From the NCBI GenBank assembly GCA_964275345.1, contig CAXYBK010000003.1, positions 124,001 through 188,000 on the forward strand: a DNA stretch of 64,000 nt, read 5' to 3'. This stretch comes from MED-G78 sp964275345 (GTDB lineage: Bacteria; Pseudomonadota; Gammaproteobacteria; Magnimaribacterales; D2472). The position numbers and the translations under genes are program-made. A model generated the notes under the pieces. It ran no database searches. It saw nothing but the letters and a program-made list of their open reading frames with translations, and had not been told where the DNA came from. Below, piece after piece: positions 8,452-17,206 of this stretch. The stretch's first letter is position 1; every line of letters begins with the position of its first letter.

Positions 8452-9295
8452 GATTTTGAGCCTGCTCACGCATTTCTTCAACAGCCAACTTCATATTAAG
8501 AGCTAATTCTTTTAAAGAAGGCTTGTCTAACTTTACAGACAGGGTGCTAGTTTCCCTGAAGAGCTCTTGAAGTATAAAATCAATTTTCTTACCTTTTGCT
8601 TGTTTTGATGAAAGCTCTTTTTGCATCGAATCTAAATGAAATATTATCCTTTCTAATTCTTCAGCAACATCATGTTTTAAAATTAATAATGCAGCCTCTT
8701 GATTTAATTTATCGGGATCTAAATTAACATTTAGTTTTCCTATTTTAGAATTTAGCTGTGACAGCCTTGTTTTATTAACAGCGGGGATAGCTTTTTCAAG
8801 CTTTTTTTGTGATGAAATTATTTTTTTAATTTTTTTATCAAAGACTTTCTTAATTTTCTCTCCCTCAGAGGCCCTATCTTTTGTAAATTCTTTAAAGGCA
8901 TTAAGAAATACTTTCTTAAAAATAGCATCTGAAATTTGATTTTCTTGCTTACTCTCAAAAATGCCAGGGAAATTTTTAATATCTGATAAAGAGATGTCTT
9001 GAGGATTTCCAATAGATAGATCACTCAAAAGTGTTCTCAAATTTTTTAATGATTTGTTATTTACTGAATATGAGTAGACAGAGGTTTGATTAAACTTAAA
9101 CCTTACATCAACCGCTCCTCTTTCAAGTTTTTTCTGCAAAGTATTTCTAATAAATATATCTAACCTATTACTAAGATCATTTGGCTTAGTAGAGATCTCA
9201 AGAAACCTGTGATTAACTGATTTAATCTCACATGCTACGTCACATGAATTATCTATGTGCTTTGATACTGAGTACCCTGTCATACTGTTTGGCAT
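8444..9295 (-). CDS. yicC: YicC family endoribonuclease
   Basis: YicC proteins are endoribonucleases reported to affect small-RNA turnover; in many gammaproteobacteria the gene precedes gmk. The 283-residue chain opens MPNSMTGYSVSKHI, has VNHRFLEISTK near 28, the central basic region RGAVDVRFKF, and the diagnostic C-terminal EEMREQAQNLE. The mid-region, about 125-180, is lysine-rich and likely coiled-coil. Its ATG is preceded by a pyrimidine-rich leader without a clear ribosome site. It is probably the first gene of the yicC-gmk-rpoZ-spoT-ridA-pyrB run. Confidence 0.92.
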   Translation of the reverse strand: MPNSMTGYSVSKHIDNSCDVACEIKSVNHRFLEISTKPNDLSNRLDIFIRNTLQKKLERGAVDVRFKFNQTSVYSYSVNNKSLKNLRTLLSDLSIGNPQDISLSDIKNFPGIFESKQENQISDAIFKKVFLNAFKEFTKDRASEGEKIKKVFDKKIKKIISSQKKLEKAIPAVNKTRLSQLNSKIGKLNVNLDPDKLNQEAALLILKHDVAEELERIIFHLDSMQKELSSKQAKGKKIDFILQELFRETSTLSVKLDKPSLKELALNMKLAVEEMREQAQNLE

Positions 9296-9338
9296 ACTGT
9301 ATTGTATTTTTTCTAATAAAGAAGTGCTATAAAATTTA

Positions 9339-10121
9339 TTATTTAAATTGGAAACCCAATTCTTTTAATTTTGAATTTGAGACTACTCTGGCATTTTTAT
9401 TCTCGCAATCAAAATAGTCACTAAAATTTTTATTGGCATGAATTTCTTTAAATAAATCTTCATAACTTATAGGCCCTTCTGAACAATTGATTACATCATC
9501 GTTTAGATATAAATCATGTTTGAGAGCAAAAGCAATAATTTCTGCACATGTGTCTCTATGAAGTCTATTGGTAACAATGTTAGGTAAATTTCTTTTCTGA
9601 CCATCAAAGTTTGTAACAAAATTAGCAATCCAGTTAGTTTGATTATCATATAGTCCAGTTAGTCTAAGGATTAATGACTTGGCTCCAAATTTAGATTTAA
9701 CTAAATTTTCATAGTTAAGAACAATTGAACCCCTAAAGTCTGAGGGCTCAGGAGTATTTACTTCTGATAATTCTCCATACTGGTTAGATCCATATACTCG
9801 TGTAGAAGATATGCCTATAAAGGATTTATATTCTATTTTTTTAAGAGATTTCTCAATTAACTCTAACGGGTTTATGAAGCCTGCTTCATAGCCAGATTCG
9901 TTATATTCATTAGGTTTTGGAAAAAAGATAACAGCATCAAAATTACGCATTGAAAGTTCAAACTCAGTCCCTAGATTCCAATCCCAATAAAGCAAATTAC
10001 TCCCCTTATACTTTTCAGGAGATCTGGTTAAACCAAAGATAGAGTTATCTTTTTGCAATAAATAACTTTCTAGCCTTTCAGCTAGGTCACCAAAGCCTAT
10101 AATTAAGATATTGTTTTTCAT
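9339..10121 (-). CDS. NAD(P)-dependent epimerase/dehydratase-like SDR (YeeZ-type)
   Basis: A 260-residue extended-SDR-like protein. The N-terminal Rossmann glycine motif is visible (ILIIGFGDLAERL, residues 5-17), as is an SSTRVYG segment near 105 that replaces the usual YxxxK active-site context seen in nucleotide-sugar epimerases; a classical YxxxK was not identified. The overall pattern, including GLYDNQTNW and VTNRLHRDTCAEII, resembles the YeeZ group whose substrate is unknown. It is divergent from recG with about 43 bases between. Function beyond nucleotide-cofactor binding is not supported. Confidence 0.75.
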   Translation of the reverse strand: MKNNILIIGFGDLAERLESYLLQKDNSIFGLTRSPEKYKGSNLLYWDWNLGTEFELSMRNFDAVIFFPKPNEYNESGYEAGFINPLELIEKSLKKIEYKSFIGISSTRVYGSNQYGELSEVNTPEPSDFRGSIVLNYENLVKSKFGAKSLILRLTGLYDNQTNWIANFVTNFDGQKRNLPNIVTNRLHRDTCAEIIAFALKHDLYLNDDVINCSEGPISYEDLFKEIHANKNFSDYFDCENKNARVVSNSKLKELGFQFK

Positions 10122-10164
10122 AATTTAATTTAACAAATGTCTATATTAAAAGTAATATCAAGTC

Positions 10165-12225
10165 GTGGCTAATTTTGATTTAGAAAATATTTCCGGTATT
10201 GGCCCTTCTATTAAAAATAAATTAAATAGTATTGGAGTTTTTAATAGTAGGGACTTGTGTTTTCACTTGCCTGTTAATTATCAAGACAGGACTAAAGTCA
10301 TTGATCTTGGTAAAGCTGAAGTAGGCAAAGAGATATTTATAGAATGTAAAATAACTAGCTGCCAAGTTTTATATAGACCAAGAAAAATGATGATTATTAA
10401 AGCATCAGATTCAAGTAGATCAATTCTTATAAGATTTTTTTACTTTAATCCTGGTCAGTCTAAGCAGTTTCGAGCTAAAAAAATTATAAGATTCTATGGA
10501 ACTTTAAGAATTGGAGCTTATGGATTAGAGATGATACATCCTGAGTATCAAATTATTGATGATCCTGATCTACCAACTGAAAATTGTCTAACTGCTGTAT
10601 ACAGAACGACAAAGGGTTTAAGTCAAAATCAACTACGTAAATTTATCAAGAGTTCAATAAGCTCCTATGATGGAAATGATGAGATTGATTTAAAGAAATA
10701 TGGCTTAGTTTCAGAATTATCTTTAATGGATGCTTTAGAAAATATTCATTTTCCAGACAAGCACATCGTAATAGATGATATTGCACCAGGCGGTCAACAC
10801 CCAGCAAGACAAAGACTTATAAAAGAAGAAATGATTGCGTTTCAAGTTGGGATGGCTTCTTTAAAAGATAGACAAGAACATCTTCGAGCAGCTGCTCTTA
10901 AGAACAAATCTAGTTGGCATAAAAGCGTTTTAGAGAATTTTCCATACGAGCTTACGAATGCTCAAAAAAAAGTTGTTGCAGAAATAGATGTTGATATAGC
11001 TAAGACTGCTCCAATGATGCGGCTTGTTCAAGGTGATGTTGGTTCTGGAAAAACAATTGTTGCAGCTATCTCAGCAGCACAATCTATTGATAATAATGCA
11101 CAAGCAGCCTTTATGGCTCCAACAACATTATTGGCAGAACAGCATTATATAAATTTAAAAAATTACTTTCCTGATTTTAAGGACTCTATAGCGCTACTTA
11201 CTGGATCTACAAAATCAAAAGAGAAAGAGAAAATTAAAAATGGGCTTGCATCAGGTTCCATTAAATTAGTCGTTGGAACTCATGCTTTATTTCAAGATGA
11301 TGTAAGTTTTCTATTGTTAGGTATTATTATTATTGATGAACAGCATAGATTTGGAGTAAATCAAAGACTGTCTTTAAGATCAAAAAATATTGAAACTGCT
11401 TTAATACCGCATCAGCTTACATTAACAGCAACTCCAATTCCCAGGACGATGGCAATGAGTGTCTATGCAAATATGGATATTTCAATCATAGATGAATTAC
11501 CGCCGGGAAGACTGCCTATTCAAACAACATCTTTGGGTATGAAGAAGAAAGATCAACTTATTGGCAGAATAAAGGAAGCTTGTTCAAAGGGAAGTCAGGT
11601 TTATTGGGTATGTGCGCTCATAGAAGAATCAGAATTAATGAATGCTAATCCAGTTGAAGAGACATATGAGCAAATTACTAAACAAATACCATCAATTGAA
11701 TGCAGCTTTTTGCATGGAAAAATGAAATCAGATGAGAAGCTTAATACTATTAATAAATTTAAAAATGGTGATACTCAAATTATGGTTTCAACAACTGTCA
11801 TAGAGGTTGGTGTGGATGTCCCAGATGCAGATATTATGATTATTGAGAATGCTGAAAGGTTTGGATTAGCTCAGCTGCATCAATTAAGAGGAAGAATTGG
11901 CAGAGGAAAAAAGCAAAGTCATTGTATTTTGCTTCACAATGAGTCTATTGGAGAAATAGCTTTTCAAAGAATGGATATTCTTAAAGAATCTACTGATGGC
12001 TTTTACATTGCCGAAAAAGATTTAATGATAAGGGGTCCTGGTGAAATAATGGGATCGCAACAAACAGGTGTAATCCCGTTTAAATATACTGACTTGATGC
12101 GAGATAGTAGCTATCTAGAAGAAACAAAAGTGATTGCGGGAAAAATTTATAAAGAAGATAAAATCAATTCTGAAAAATTGATCCAGAGATGGCTCTCTGG
12201 ATCAATTGAATTTGCTGATGCTTAA
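10165..12225 (+). CDS. recG: ATP-dependent DNA helicase RecG
   Basis: RecG remodels stalled replication forks and recombination intermediates. The 686-residue length matches the family. An N-terminal wedge (OB) domain is followed by helicase motifs: Walker A GDVGSGKT at 290-297, FMAPTTLLAEQH near 316, DEQHRFG at 391-397, TLTATPIPRTM near 422, and the C-terminal RGRIGRGKKQSHCIL. The start is GTG at 10165, the first in-frame start before the typical opening that ends in ISGIGPSIKNKL. Its last four bases overlap the convergent pyrophosphatase gene. Confidence 0.97.
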   Translation: MANFDLENISGIGPSIKNKLNSIGVFNSRDLCFHLPVNYQDRTKVIDLGKAEVGKEIFIECKITSCQVLYRPRKMMIIKASDSSRSILIRFFYFNPGQSKQFRAKKIIRFYGTLRIGAYGLEMIHPEYQIIDDPDLPTENCLTAVYRTTKGLSQNQLRKFIKSSISSYDGNDEIDLKKYGLVSELSLMDALENIHFPDKHIVIDDIAPGGQHPARQRLIKEEMIAFQVGMASLKDRQEHLRAAALKNKSSWHKSVLENFPYELTNAQKKVVAEIDVDIAKTAPMMRLVQGDVGSGKTIVAAISAAQSIDNNAQAAFMAPTTLLAEQHYINLKNYFPDFKDSIALLTGSTKSKEKEKIKNGLASGSIKLVVGTHALFQDDVSFLLLGIIIIDEQHRFGVNQRLSLRSKNIETALIPHQLTLTATPIPRTMAMSVYANMDISIIDELPPGRLPIQTTSLGMKKKDQLIGRIKEACSKGSQVYWVCALIEESELMNANPVEETYEQITKQIPSIECSFLHGKMKSDEKLNTINKFKNGDTQIMVSTTVIEVGVDVPDADIMIIENAERFGLAQLHQLRGRIGRGKKQSHCILLHNESIGEIAFQRMDILKESTDGFYIAEKDLMIRGPGEIMGSQQTGVIPFKYTDLMRDSSYLEETKVIAGKIYKEDKINSEKLIQRWLSGSIEFADA

Positions 12226-14252
12226 AAGAAAATTCCGTTAAGCGGAAGTAATGAAGAAATTACAAGACTAACCATTGCCATAACATTAATTAAAATATTC
12301 ATTGCGGGTCCTGAAGTATCTTTAAATGGATCGCCAACAGTATCACCAACTACAACTGCAGAGTGAGTATCTGAGCCTTTACCACCTAAATTTCCTTTTT
12401 CTACATATTTTTTAGCGTTATCCCATGCTCCACCAGCATTGGCCATAAATAAAGCTAAAGCTACACAGCCTAAAAGGCCTCCTGCTAACATTCCACCCAG
12501 AGCTATTGCTCCTAGACCGAAACCAACTACTGCAGGCATAGCTACAGCTATAACTCCTGGCAGCATCATTTTTTTAAGAGCTGCTTTGGTAGCAATCTCA
12601 ACACATTTTTCAGAATCAGGATCGGCGGTACCTTCCATTAATCCATCAATTTCTCTGAACTGTCTTCTAATTTCATTGATCATCTCAAAAGCTGCATCAC
12701 CAACTGCTGTCATAGTGATTGAAGATATTAAAAATGGGATGCAAATTCCAATAAACATGCCCACAAGAACCATCGGATCAGTAAGAGATAATGCAAAAGC
12801 ATCTCCATATGCAAGTGATACTTGAGCTGAATAAGCAGAAATAATTGCCAATGCGGCTAATGCAGCAGCACCAATTGCAAAACCTTTTCCAATTGCTGCA
12901 GTTGTATTTCCTAGCTCATCAAGTGAATCAGTAATATCTCTAACTTCTTTTCCCATTCCTGCCATTTCGGCAATACCGCCAGCATTATCAGCAACAGGGC
13001 CATAAGCATCAATAGCCATAGTAATACCAACAGTAGAAAGCATTCCTACTGCAGCTATACCAACACCATAAACGCCAGTAATTCCTGCACCAGATGCCAA
13101 TGAAGTAGAGACTAAAATAATAGTAGCTAAAATAATAATTGGAATAACTACAGATTGCATTCCAACTGAAAGACCTGAAATCATCACAGTTGCCGAGCCA
13201 GTCTCGCCTGATTCAGCTATCTTTTTCACAGGATTACCACCAGTATAATATTCAGTTATAAGTCCAATCAGCACGCCTCCAACAGCACCTGATAAAACAC
13301 ACCATAAAACACCCATTGGAATGTCACCCATATACTTCATTAAAAAGTAAGCCATGACTATAAATATTGCAGGAGCAAGTAGTGTTCCAGATCTTAGAGC
13401 GCTAGCAGGCTCTTTTGCTGATCTAAGCTTAACAATAAATATTCCAATTATAGAAGCAACTAAACCTATAGAAGCTAGAGCTAAAGGCAACATCATTAAA
13501 TTTGCAGAAGCTGAAGATTGAATAGTGTACGCAATGGCAATTGTAGCAATCATTGATCCACAATATGATTCAAAAATATCCGAACCCATTCCGGCAACAT
13601 CACCAACATTATCACCAACATTGTCAGCTATAACGCCTGGATTTCTTGGATCATCTTCTGGTATTCCTGCTTCAATTTTTCCGACCAAATCAGCTCCAAC
13701 ATCAGCACTTTTAGTGAAGATGCCGCCGCCAACTCTTGAAAATAGTGCAACGACTGATGCGCCCATTCCAAAGCCTTCTAAGGCATGAACATGAGTACCA
13801 CCATCAGCTGCATAAAAATAATATAAGCCGCCTAATCCAATTAAACCTAGAGAAGCAACACATAAACCCATTACTGAACCACCGTAAAAAGAAACAGATA
13901 AAGCTGCTGCAGCCCCATCTTTTTGAGCAGCTGTTGCTGTTCTAACATTTGCTTTTGTTGCTGCATACATCCCAATAAAGCCTGCTAGAGATGAGCAAGC
14001 AGCACCGACTACAACTGCAATAGCAGTTTCAGTTCCAAGAAACATTTGAGCTAAAACAACAAGAACAGCTATAAATACTAATAAGTATTTATATTCTGTT
14101 TTCATGAATGCTAATGCACCAGAATGAATCTGGTCTCCAATCTTTTTAACTTTATCTTCTCCATCAGGATATTTCATGACCAGCATGTAAACAACAAAAG
14201 CTGCGATCATGCCAATAAGGCCTAATAGTGGTGGAAATAGTGCTATGTTCAT
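12222..14252 (-). CDS. hppA: Membrane-bound ion-translocating pyrophosphatase
   Basis: An integral-membrane pyrophosphatase that couples PPi hydrolysis to H+ or Na+ export. The chosen ATG at 14252 (676 residues) has a GGGG ribosome site six bases upstream; an earlier ATG at 14264 and a TTG at 14288 give longer frames. The PPi-binding loop DVGADLVGKIEAG with DNVGDNVGDVAGMGSD, and the late DNAKKYVE plus GDTVGDPFKDTSGPA motifs, are intact. GNTTAAIGKG has Ala where K+-independent enzymes have Lys, so it should be K+-stimulated. Which ion is pumped cannot be read with certainty. Confidence 0.95.
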   Translation of the reverse strand: MNIALFPPLLGLIGMIAAFVVYMLVMKYPDGEDKVKKIGDQIHSGALAFMKTEYKYLLVFIAVLVVLAQMFLGTETAIAVVVGAACSSLAGFIGMYAATKANVRTATAAQKDGAAAALSVSFYGGSVMGLCVASLGLIGLGGLYYFYAADGGTHVHALEGFGMGASVVALFSRVGGGIFTKSADVGADLVGKIEAGIPEDDPRNPGVIADNVGDNVGDVAGMGSDIFESYCGSMIATIAIAYTIQSSASANLMMLPLALASIGLVASIIGIFIVKLRSAKEPASALRSGTLLAPAIFIVMAYFLMKYMGDIPMGVLWCVLSGAVGGVLIGLITEYYTGGNPVKKIAESGETGSATVMISGLSVGMQSVVIPIIILATIILVSTSLASGAGITGVYGVGIAAVGMLSTVGITMAIDAYGPVADNAGGIAEMAGMGKEVRDITDSLDELGNTTAAIGKGFAIGAAALAALAIISAYSAQVSLAYGDAFALSLTDPMVLVGMFIGICIPFLISSITMTAVGDAAFEMINEIRRQFREIDGLMEGTADPDSEKCVEIATKAALKKMMLPGVIAVAMPAVVGFGLGAIALGGMLAGGLLGCVALALFMANAGGAWDNAKKYVEKGNLGGKGSDTHSAVVVGDTVGDPFKDTSGPAMNILINVMAMVSLVISSLLPLNGIFF

Positions 14253-14318
14253 ATAAAACCCCATATTTTTAAAGGTGCATTCTATCAAAAAATTCTAGAA
14301 AAAGACCTATTTTTTAAT

Positions 14319-15569
14319 CTATTTATCAAAAATCTCTTTATCAAGAAGAGATTCCGAATGAGCAACTATGCAAGCAACTGTGGCATCGCCAGTCACATTT
14401 ACTGATGTTCTTATCATGTCTAATATTCTGTCGACAGCAAGAATTATGCCTATTGCCTCAAGAGGTAACCCAAATTGTTGAAGAATGATTACAAGTGTAA
14501 TAGTTCCTGCAGAAGGAACAGCTGCTGCGCCAACAGAGGCAACTACTGCAAGAAGAACAACCTGCATATATTGAAATATCGAAAGATCTATCCCTGACAT
14601 TTGAGCAATAAAGACTGTTGCCATACCCTGCATTATTGCAGTTCCGTCCATATTAATGGTGGCCCCAACAGGTATTACAAATGAAGCAATATTTTTATTA
14701 ACTCCTAAATCTGTAGTAACAGTTTTTAAAGTTACAGGAATTGTTGCAGCACTTGATGATGTTGAAAAAGCAAAGATAGCTGTTTCTCTCATTTTCTTAA
14801 AGAATACTAGCGGACTTAAGTTTGTAAATATTTTAAGAAAAATTGAATAAGTTACTATTGCATGAAAGATAAGAACCGATATTAGCAAAACAACATACAT
14901 AAATGCTTCTTGAAAAATATCTAAGCCATCAGTAATTACAAATTTACCTATTAAGCAGAAAACACCTATTGGGGCGTAAGACATTATCATTAAGACAAGC
15001 TGCATGAATACAGTATTAAGCTTCTCAAATGATTCACTAAGATTGCCTGTTAGATGATTAGTTTTACTTAAAGCTAAACCAAATAAGATACTAAAAAAGA
15101 CAATAGCAAGCATTTGATTGTTAGCCATTGCTTCAATAATATTTGAAGGAAATATATCTAAAATAGTTGAATAGACGCTTTGTCCTTCTGGCAATCTCTC
15201 AGGTGCAGCTATATCAGATGAATAACCTGCTCCTGGCTTAAATATTGAAGCAACAAAGAGCGATAAACTAACTGCAATTGCTGTTGTACCAAGATACAAG
15301 CTGACTGTTTTAAGTGTAATATTGCCAAGACTCTGAAGATTGCTTAAAGAAGATATTCCAGATACTAAAGAGAAAAAGACTAAAGGTACAATTAACATCT
15401 TTAATAAATTGATAAAAATTGCGCCTCCAAGATTAAATACATAAACCTGAATAAAGTTTTCTAGAGAACTAGGAATAAAATCAAAATAATACGCAATAGA
15501 TCCAAGAGCAAAACCAAAAAACATCCCTAGTAAGATATTTCTGGTTAAATTTTTTGGGGTTTCAAGCAT
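14319..15569 (-). CDS. Dicarboxylate/amino acid:cation symporter (DAACS family)
   Basis: A 416-residue inner-membrane secondary transporter of the GltP/DctA family, importing C4-dicarboxylates, glutamate or aspartate with H+ or Na+. The serine-rich re-entrant loop AFSTSSSAATIPVTL, the NMDGTAIMQG motif in TM7 and the second re-entrant loop GAAAVPSAGTITL are all visible. The NMDGT motif is the cation/substrate signature. Its ATG overlaps the rubredoxin stop codon by one base, so the two are probably read from one message. The exact substrate cannot be assigned. Confidence 0.93.
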   Translation of the reverse strand: MLETPKNLTRNILLGMFFGFALGSIAYYFDFIPSSLENFIQVYVFNLGGAIFINLLKMLIVPLVFFSLVSGISSLSNLQSLGNITLKTVSLYLGTTAIAVSLSLFVASIFKPGAGYSSDIAAPERLPEGQSVYSTILDIFPSNIIEAMANNQMLAIVFFSILFGLALSKTNHLTGNLSESFEKLNTVFMQLVLMIMSYAPIGVFCLIGKFVITDGLDIFQEAFMYVVLLISVLIFHAIVTYSIFLKIFTNLSPLVFFKKMRETAIFAFSTSSSAATIPVTLKTVTTDLGVNKNIASFVIPVGATINMDGTAIMQGMATVFIAQMSGIDLSIFQYMQVVLLAVVASVGAAAVPSAGTITLVIILQQFGLPLEAIGIILAVDRILDMIRTSVNVTGDATVACIVAHSESLLDKEIFDK

Positions 15570-15739
15570 TATATTTCTATCATATCAAAGTCTTCTTTAC
15601 CTACACCACATTCTGGGCATAGCCAGTCATCAGAGATATCTTCCCATCTTGTTCCAGGTTCAATACCATCATCTGGCCAGCCTAATTCTTCGTCATAAAT
15701 CCAGCCACAAACAATGCATTCCCATTTTTTAAATTCCAT
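15569..15739 (-). CDS. rubA: Rubredoxin
   Basis: A short minus-strand frame from an ATG at 15739 gives 56 residues beginning MEFKKWECIVCGWIYDEELG. It carries the two CxxC pairs of rubredoxin, ECIVCGW (residues 8 and 11) and LCPECGVGKEDF (residues 41 and 44), which bind one iron, and the spacer sequence GWPDDGIEPGTRWEDI typical of the fold. Rubredoxin is a one-electron carrier in the cytosol; its partner here is unknown. It overlaps the start of the following symporter by one base and is divergent from ubiC. Confidence 0.94.
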   Translation of the reverse strand: MEFKKWECIVCGWIYDEELGWPDDGIEPGTRWEDISDDWLCPECGVGKEDFDMIEI

Positions 15740-15825
15740 AAGTCACTCTTCTAAAATATTTATAGCTCATAGTCTAAACATAAAAAAACTTCCGCGTATA
15801 ATATCAGATTTACCTCTATTAATTA

Positions 15826-16314
15826 ATGAAGCTTGAACAAATATCATCGTGGAATTCTTATGAAGCAATTAAGCATGAATTAAAAAATGCTGAAATAGAA
15901 TCTTGGTTACTAGAACAGGGACCTATTACTAAAAGAATTAAATCTATGAAAAAGTTTAAGCTTGAATTAATTCAAGATGAACTATCAGAAGTTAAAGAAG
16001 ATGAGATCTTATTTCTTACTACTGATGATGAATCAATTAGGGTAAGAGAGGTTATTTTATATGGGAATGACACTCCAATGGTTTTTGCGAGAACAATAAT
16101 TCCTAATACCACTATAAACAAAGGCTTAAAAGAATTAGGAGAGATTGGCAATAAACCGCTTGGAGATATCTTATTTGAAAAAAATATTTTTTCTAAGGAG
16201 GATATTGTCTTCGCAACTTTTAAAGATGGTAAAAGTATATTTTGGGGAAGAAAAATAAAATATAGCGTTAAGAATCAACCCTTTTCTGTAATGGAAGTTT
16301 TTTTAATAAAATAA
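15826..16314 (+). CDS. ubiC: Chorismate pyruvate-lyase
   Basis: UbiC removes pyruvate from chorismate to give 4-hydroxybenzoate, the first ubiquinone ring precursor. The 162-residue protein contains SWLLEQGPITKRIK near 27-40, REVILYGNDTPMVFARTIIP near 73-92 with the product-binding arginine, and a C-terminal MEVFL whose glutamate matches the catalytic Glu of the E. coli enzyme. ubiA follows four bases later, the usual pairing. A TATAAT hexamer lies at 15797-15802, but the -35 element is poor. Confidence 0.92.
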   Translation: MKLEQISSWNSYEAIKHELKNAEIESWLLEQGPITKRIKSMKKFKLELIQDELSEVKEDEILFLTTDDESIRVREVILYGNDTPMVFARTIIPNTTINKGLKELGEIGNKPLGDILFEKNIFSKEDIVFATFKDGKSIFWGRKIKYSVKNQPFSVMEVFLIK

Positions 16315-16318
16315 TTTA

Positions 16319-17206
16319 ATGAATAAAATAAAATCTCTTATTTCAATTACAAGGTTAAATAAACCTATAGGCATCTACTTGTTGCTTTATCCTTCATTGA
16401 TATCATTCACATTCGCATATCAGGCTTATCTAAAAAATTCGAGTGGATTGTTAGTTGAAGTTCCATCCTATCCATTGATTATTATTCTTTGTGGTTGCAT
16501 TTTAGTAAGGTCTACGGGCTGTGTTATCAATGATATCTTTGATCATAAGTTTGACAAGATGGTAGAGCGAACTAAAGATAGGCCCATAGCAAATGGGGAT
16601 TTAAGTCTTAAAGAAGCATGGGTGCTTTTTATAACTCTTGGAATATTATCGATCTTGCTTTTATTACAAACAAATATGCAAACAATAATAATAGGATTTC
16701 TTACATCGCTATTAATTGTTTTATACCCTCTTACCAAGAGATTTTTGTTAGGCCCTCAGTTTTTCCTAGCTATAACTTTTAGCGCATGCATTCCTATTGT
16801 TTTTTCTATGTTCGGACAGCTAGATAATAGCGTTGTAGCACTTTTATATATTGGAAATGCTGCGTGGATAGTTTCTTACGACAGCTATTACGCTATGAGT
16901 GATGCTGAAGATGATATAAAAATTGGAGTAAATTCAACTCCACTATGGTGGAAAGACAAAACTATTTTTTTAATTAATGTATTTAAAATTATATTTTTAA
17001 TTTGTCTTGTTTTAATTGGGCTAACGAAATCTTTTTCTCCTGTCTGGTTTATTGGATTAATAGGTATCTCTTTTTTCTTTTGGCATCAAAATAAGTTAGC
17101 AGAAAATAAAAAATTTCTAGAGGCTTTTAAAAATAATAACTATGTGGGTTTATCTTTATTTATCCTTCTTCAAATCGAATTAACTATTAATGGTTTTATT
17201 ACATGA
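16319..17206 (+). CDS. ubiA: 4-hydroxybenzoate polyprenyltransferase
   Basis: UbiA attaches the polyprenyl tail to 4-hydroxybenzoate in the inner membrane. The 295-residue chain has about eight hydrophobic segments and the two aspartate-rich motifs for Mg-diphosphate: NDIFDHKFD near 81-89 and SDAEDDIKIG near 193-202. RSTGCVIND before the first motif and RTKDRPIANG after it are family hallmarks. ubiC lies directly upstream. Its stop overlaps the next start by four bases. Confidence 0.95.
   Translation: MNKIKSLISITRLNKPIGIYLLLYPSLISFTFAYQAYLKNSSGLLVEVPSYPLIIILCGCILVRSTGCVINDIFDHKFDKMVERTKDRPIANGDLSLKEAWVLFITLGILSILLLLQTNMQTIIIGFLTSLLIVLYPLTKRFLLGPQFFLAITFSACIPIVFSMFGQLDNSVVALLYIGNAAWIVSYDSYYAMSDAEDDIKIGVNSTPLWWKDKTIFLINVFKIIFLICLVLIGLTKSFSPVWFIGLIGISFFFWHQNKLAENKKFLEAFKNNNYVGLSLFILLQIELTINGFIT

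Noticed and set aside
9339..10121. Assignment of the SDR-like protein as a nucleotide-sugar epimerase
   Set aside because: Only the Rossmann glycine motif is clear; no standard YxxxK triad was found and no sugar genes are nearby.
12439..13945. Open frames on the plus strand opposite the membrane pyrophosphatase gene
   Set aside because: They are antisense shadows of a conserved gene, with no ribosome sites or recognisable domains.
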